64,000 nucleotides of DNA from SLDF01 sp964537925 (GTDB taxonomy: Bacteria; Bacteroidota; Bacteroidia; Chitinophagales; Saprospiraceae). Each line of letters begins with the position of its first letter. The first letter of the stretch is position 1. Position numbers and translations under genes: made by a program. Below are positions 60,561 to 64,000 of the stretch, one piece after another. The notes under the pieces were generated by a model. That model had not been told where the DNA came from and made no database searches. It saw nothing but the letters and a program-made list of their open reading frames with translations. The stretch lies in assembly GCA_964537925.1 (NCBI GenBank), contig CAZICV010000005.1:186001-250000 (forward strand). The letters run 5' to 3'.

Positions 60561-62309
60561 ATGACTGTGAAACAAGGCGTACGATATAGCCGGCTGTCGG
60601 TATTACTGGCATTCCTTACGGTTTTTTCCTGCCGGGTACCGGCCGGAAATGCCGGGATGACAGCTCACGACAGCTCGATCCCTGTCTTCCGCGAATTTAT
60701 ATACCAGGGCGAGGACCCGGTATACGAAGACAACCCATTGCGCTCCGGCGAGTTTTATACACCGATACTCCAGGGTTGTTATCCCGATCCGAGTATCACA
60801 AGGAAGGGCGACGACTACTACCTGGTTTGTTCGTCTTTTGCATTTTTTCCGGGTGTTCCTATCTTCCACTCCAACGACCTGGTCAACTGGACGCAGATCG
60901 GTCATGTGCTCGACCGGGCCTCCCAGCTGCAGGTCCGGGAGGCGGGAATGAGCCAGGGTGTCTATGCCCCCGATATCATGTACAACCCGCACAACGAGAC
61001 CTTTTATATGGTGACGACTCATATCGCGGCCGGGATCGGCAATATGGTCGTAAAGACAAAGGATCCGCGCCTGGGGTGGAGTGACCCGGTGAAGCTAGAG
61101 TTTGACGGGATCGATCCGGCGCTCTTTTTTGACGAAGACGGCCGGGCCTACCTGGTGCACAATGATGCTCCCGACGCTGGCAAGGAGCTGTACTCCGGGC
61201 ACCGGGTGATCAGGATATGGGACTATGACCTGGAAAACGACCGGGTAATCCCCGGCACGGACAAGATCATTGTAGACGGGGGTGTGGATATCGCGCAGCA
61301 ACCCATCTGGATCGAGGGGCCGCATATCTACAGGAAAAACGGTCGTTACTACCTCATGTGCGCAGAGGGCGGCACGGGCGACGACCACAGCGAGGTGGTC
61401 TTTTCAAGTGACCACCCGAAAGGGCCTTATACGCCCGCTCCGCGTAATCCGATCCTCTCTCAGCGACACCTGTCGCGGGATCGGCCCGACAAGGTGGACT
61501 GGGCGGGCCACGCCGACCTGGTCGAGGGACCGGACGGCAGGTACTACGGGGTGTTCCTCGGTGTGCGGCCCAACGAGAAGAACCGGGTGAATACAGGGCG
61601 CGAGACATTTATACTCCCCGTGGACTGGCGTGGCGAGTACCCGGTGTTCGAGGGCGGTATGGAACCGCTCAAGCCTAAGCTGAACACGCCCGGTGGCGTA
61701 GAAAACAAGACAGGAGAGAGCGGATTTTTGCCTAACGGCAATTTTACATTTGCAGACCGGTTTGAAAGCAGGCAGCCGGACTATCGCTGGATCAGCCTGC
61801 GGGGACCGGCTGATGCTTTCGTATCGATGACCGGGTCCGGGATGGGGATCAGGCCTTTCGCAGTCAATATCCACGAGGCAAGACCGACATCTATGCTCTG
61901 CTACCGGCAGCAGCACAATAGCTTCACTGCTACGACGACGCTGGAATACACGCCCGCTTCGGAGAATGACCTGGCCGGTATCGTCTGCCTGCAGAAAGAG
62001 TCCTTTCACTATGTAATGGGCATGACCAGGAAAGGCGCTGATCTCTACGTGGTCCTGCAGCGGACCCAGGCCGGCACATCGTCGGTGCTGGCGAGTGAAA
62101 GGCTGAGTGCGGGCGGCGCTATCCGCCTGCGGGTGAGCGCAAGGGGCGATGTGTACCGCTTCGGTTATGCCCTGGCAGGCAGTGAGGAGTTCAGGCCCCT
62201 GGGCGGTGCGGTACCAGGAGATATCCTGTCGACGAATGTAGCGGGAGGGTTTACCGGTGCGCTGATCGGCCTTTATGCGACCTCTGCCAATGATATCAGG
62301 CCACGGTAA
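60561..62309 (+). CDS. Glycoside hydrolase family 43 lipoprotein
   Basis: 582 residues with a lipobox (LTVFSC, Cys24). The five-bladed GH43 domain carries the catalytic base Asp76 in CYPDPSITR, the pKa-modulating Asp in GIDPALFFDEDG and the general-acid Glu in IWIEGPHIY. A C-terminal beta-sandwich (~410-580) with TTLEYTPASENDLAGIVCLQ resembles the XynB-type GH43 accessory domain. It likely releases xylose or arabinose from hemicellulose oligosaccharides on the cell surface. No SusCD pair is in the window. Confidence 0.93.
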   Translation: MTVKQGVRYSRLSVLLAFLTVFSCRVPAGNAGMTAHDSSIPVFREFIYQGEDPVYEDNPLRSGEFYTPILQGCYPDPSITRKGDDYYLVCSSFAFFPGVPIFHSNDLVNWTQIGHVLDRASQLQVREAGMSQGVYAPDIMYNPHNETFYMVTTHIAAGIGNMVVKTKDPRLGWSDPVKLEFDGIDPALFFDEDGRAYLVHNDAPDAGKELYSGHRVIRIWDYDLENDRVIPGTDKIIVDGGVDIAQQPIWIEGPHIYRKNGRYYLMCAEGGTGDDHSEVVFSSDHPKGPYTPAPRNPILSQRHLSRDRPDKVDWAGHADLVEGPDGRYYGVFLGVRPNEKNRVNTGRETFILPVDWRGEYPVFEGGMEPLKPKLNTPGGVENKTGESGFLPNGNFTFADRFESRQPDYRWISLRGPADAFVSMTGSGMGIRPFAVNIHEARPTSMLCYRQQHNSFTATTTLEYTPASENDLAGIVCLQKESFHYVMGMTRKGADLYVVLQRTQAGTSSVLASERLSAGGAIRLRVSARGDVYRFGYALAGSEEFRPLGGAVPGDILSTNVAGGFTGALIGLYATSANDIRPR

Positions 62310-62524
62310 ACCGACGGGTTACAGGGCAAAGGTTGATTAAGTTACGCGCTGCGCTTCTATGCAGGGCCGCAGCCTTTTCAGTAAACATACGAGTGACGGG
62401 TCTCTCAAGCGAGTGTGAATTATTTTTATACCAAAAATGTATTTATGTATTTGATAATAATTGAAAAGGCAAAATATTATGTAAATCATTGTTATATTTT
62501 GACTTATAGGAAATAATCCCTAAC

Positions 62525-63103
62525 TTGAATGTCAGAACAGGACGTGACAATCAAGGTGCAGCATTGATATATGGCCCATGTGGTAAGATTTATCTTTTGA
62601 TCCGGGCCACTACCTTCCAGCGTGTATTATGTGATCCACGCATCCCCCTCATAGGCTATGCAGCGTCGGTTTTGTCGGTAGCGATCGGTGTGTCCGGGCT
62701 ATTTGCTGTGGCATGCGGGTCTGTAGTCCTCAAGCCGGGATTGAAGATGGAAATCATATCAGAAAGGAAAAAGGGCCGGAAAGTCTCCGCGCATGTCAGG
62801 AGATTCCTGGACCTGGCGGAGCAGCACTACACGAGGCATTGTACCGTACAGGAGTATGCCCGTATGGTGGGTATCTCTTACTGTCACCTGATCAGGCTTT
62901 GCAAAAAGGATACGGGCAGACCTCCGCTCGCCCATGTGCACGAAATCATCACCCATAAAGCCAAGGATCTCCTGGCTGACGGGTATACGGTCAAAGAGGT
63001 AGCCATCACGCTGGGCTATACGGACCTGGCCAACTTCAATCATTTCTTCAAAGCGAATACCGGAGAAAGCCCTACATCGTATAGGTCAATTATTGACAAG
63101 TGA
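62525..63103 (+). CDS. AraC-family transcriptional regulator with N-terminal hydrophobic segment
   Basis: The 192-residue frame has an AraC/XylS HTH_18 domain in the last ~100 residues (QEYARMVGISYCHLIRLCKKDTGRPPLAHV, VKEVAITLGYTDLANFNHFFK, SPTSYRS). The N-terminal part includes a hydrophobic stretch (PLIGYAASVLSVAIGVSGLFAVA) that may be a TM helix. The start is uncertain: TTG at 62525 includes this segment, while ATG at 62747 would give a soluble 118-residue HTH protein. No effector-binding domain is recognised. It lies between the GH43 gene and the protease gene. Confidence 0.7.
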   Translation: MNVRTGRDNQGAALIYGPCGKIYLLIRATTFQRVLCDPRIPLIGYAASVLSVAIGVSGLFAVACGSVVLKPGLKMEIISERKKGRKVSAHVRRFLDLAEQHYTRHCTVQEYARMVGISYCHLIRLCKKDTGRPPLAHVHEIITHKAKDLLADGYTVKEVAITLGYTDLANFNHFFKANTGESPTSYRSIIDK

Positions 63104-63205
63104 ATGCATAATTTAGACAAGTGAAATAAGTTTATAATTGTTTGAATGTTTGGTAAATTGCCAATATCTCGATATGATATTGTTAATATATTAAACATTT
63201 GAATT

Positions 63206-64000
63206 ATGGGAAAGGTAAAGCTACTACTTACTGTCTTGCTCATCTCCTGCCTGTGGGCGGGTGCGTGGGCTCAGGAACACTACTACTGGTATGGCACGGA
63301 GAAAGTCCCGTTGCGATTGAACGCGGACAAACGATTTGTACTGCTGGACAATAATGCGGCAGACCCGACTACGCTCACCCGGGCACTGAAGATACCCGGT
63401 CTGCGTGTGGAGGCCCTGGAGAAGACTTCCGTATCGGGGAGCCTGGCCATATCTGTAGCCGGCAGCGGCGATATAGAACGCTACTGGGCGATCCTGGCCA
63501 ATGTACCTTCGACTGCTTCACTGGTGCGGGAGGGCGCGGTGCTCTACGAAGCGCCTGTTTTCTTCGCGGAGGACGGTAAAGAGGCGGCCTTGTCTCACCT
63601 GTTCTATGTGAAGCTGCACAAGGAATCCGATATAGATGCACTGCGGTCGATGGCTTCCCGGCACGGTGTCGAAGTACTGGGCAGCAATACCTTCATGCCA
63701 CTCTGGTACCTGCTGGCCTGTAACGGCAAATCGACGGGCAATGCGCTCGAGATGGCCAACCTATTTCATGTTTCGGGTCGCTTTGCAGCCGCTGAGCCTG
63801 ATCTGATGACGGATGACTCGCCGCAATGTGTCAATGACCCTTTGTTCCCCGACCAATGGGGGCTGCAGAATACCGGGCAGCATGGCGGAGTACTTACACC
63901 TGATATAGACGCTTGTGATGCGTGGCTGATCACGACCGGAAGCGATGATGTGATCGTGGCGGTACTCGACCACGGGATTGAGTTTAATCACCCTGATCTG
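63206..64000 (+). CDS. Subtilisin-like serine protease, N-terminal part (cut by window edge)
   Basis: 265 codons are visible before the window ends. A signal peptide (LLTVLLISCLWAGAWAQ) and a ~200-residue propeptide-like region precede the catalytic domain, which opens with NDPLFPDQWGLQNTG and the Asp motif VAVLDHGIEFNHPDL of S8 peptidases. The Ser and His motifs should lie beyond 64000. Bacteroidota homologues usually continue into PPC/PKD and T9SS domains, not visible here. Confidence 0.9.
   Translation, partial: MGKVKLLLTVLLISCLWAGAWAQEHYYWYGTEKVPLRLNADKRFVLLDNNAADPTTLTRALKIPGLRVEALEKTSVSGSLAISVAGSGDIERYWAILANVPSTASLVREGAVLYEAPVFFAEDGKEAALSHLFYVKLHKESDIDALRSMASRHGVEVLGSNTFMPLWYLLACNGKSTGNALEMANLFHVSGRFAAAEPDLMTDDSPQCVNDPLFPDQWGLQNTGQHGGVLTPDIDACDAWLITTGSDDVIVAVLDHGIEFNHPDL

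Overview
The window looks like a chromosomal segment of a free-living member of the Bacteroidota. Indicators are three secreted proteins with type IX secretion (T9SS) C-terminal sorting domains, a DUF3276 PUR-like protein, an RprXY-type two-component pair, a DUF6428-type ars operon, Bacteroidota-style -7 boxes (TAnnTTTG) with few clear Shine-Dalgarno sites, and a Bacteroidota-type LptD/amidase/MlaD cluster. Base composition is moderately GC-rich. The family is not resolved; a Chitinophagia/Saprospiria-like lineage is a guess.

Layout. 1-9.6 kb: the first codons of an XRE-type regulator on the minus strand, a phased repeat array, then a divergent run of a T9SS vWA protein, a 2068-residue RHS/YD-repeat protein and a MORN-repeat lipoprotein. 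9.6-16.4 kb: helix-hairpin-helix protein, fructose-1,6-bisphosphatase, ABC exporter half, DUF3276, RRM protein, LOG-family protein and a second T9SS protein. 16.4-26.8 kb (minus strand): response regulator and histidine kinase, a membrane-spanning PP2C-like protein with altered metal ligands, and a thioester-containing alpha-2-macroglobulin lipoprotein. 27.1-28.8 kb: a cobalamin riboswitch followed by an overlapping DUF6580 / Cys-rich CWC / acyl-CoA thioesterase operon.

28.6-38.4 kb: an apparent accessory segment bounded by two nearly identical 279-bp direct repeats, each holding the 3' end of the thioesterase gene. It carries an ars operon without an efflux gene (arsR, DUF6428, a 41-residue membrane peptide, arsC), six consecutive minus-strand genes with export signals (ending in a third T9SS protein), and an XRE regulator preceded by the same kind of phased array as at the window start. 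38.4-64 kb: vWA-type membrane protein, secreted protein of the family annotated asparagine synthetase B, FabH-type synthase, DUF2461 and holA, MlaD, amidase, LptD, PspC, methyltransferase, DUF3467, an HlyD/permease/TolC efflux operon, a PAP2/vanadium-haloperoxidase-fold lipoprotein with an outer-membrane partner, a GH43 glycosidase, an AraC-type regulator and the start of a subtilisin-like protease.

The strongest candidate for something undescribed is a repeated architecture: an XRE regulator starting MLHDTIRR transcribed away from a T9SS cargo gene, with four 15-bp elements at 20-21-bp spacing between them (about 107-183 and 36921-36998). The second candidate is the repeat-bounded 9.5-kb segment, whose loss by recombination between the repeats would leave one intact thioesterase gene.
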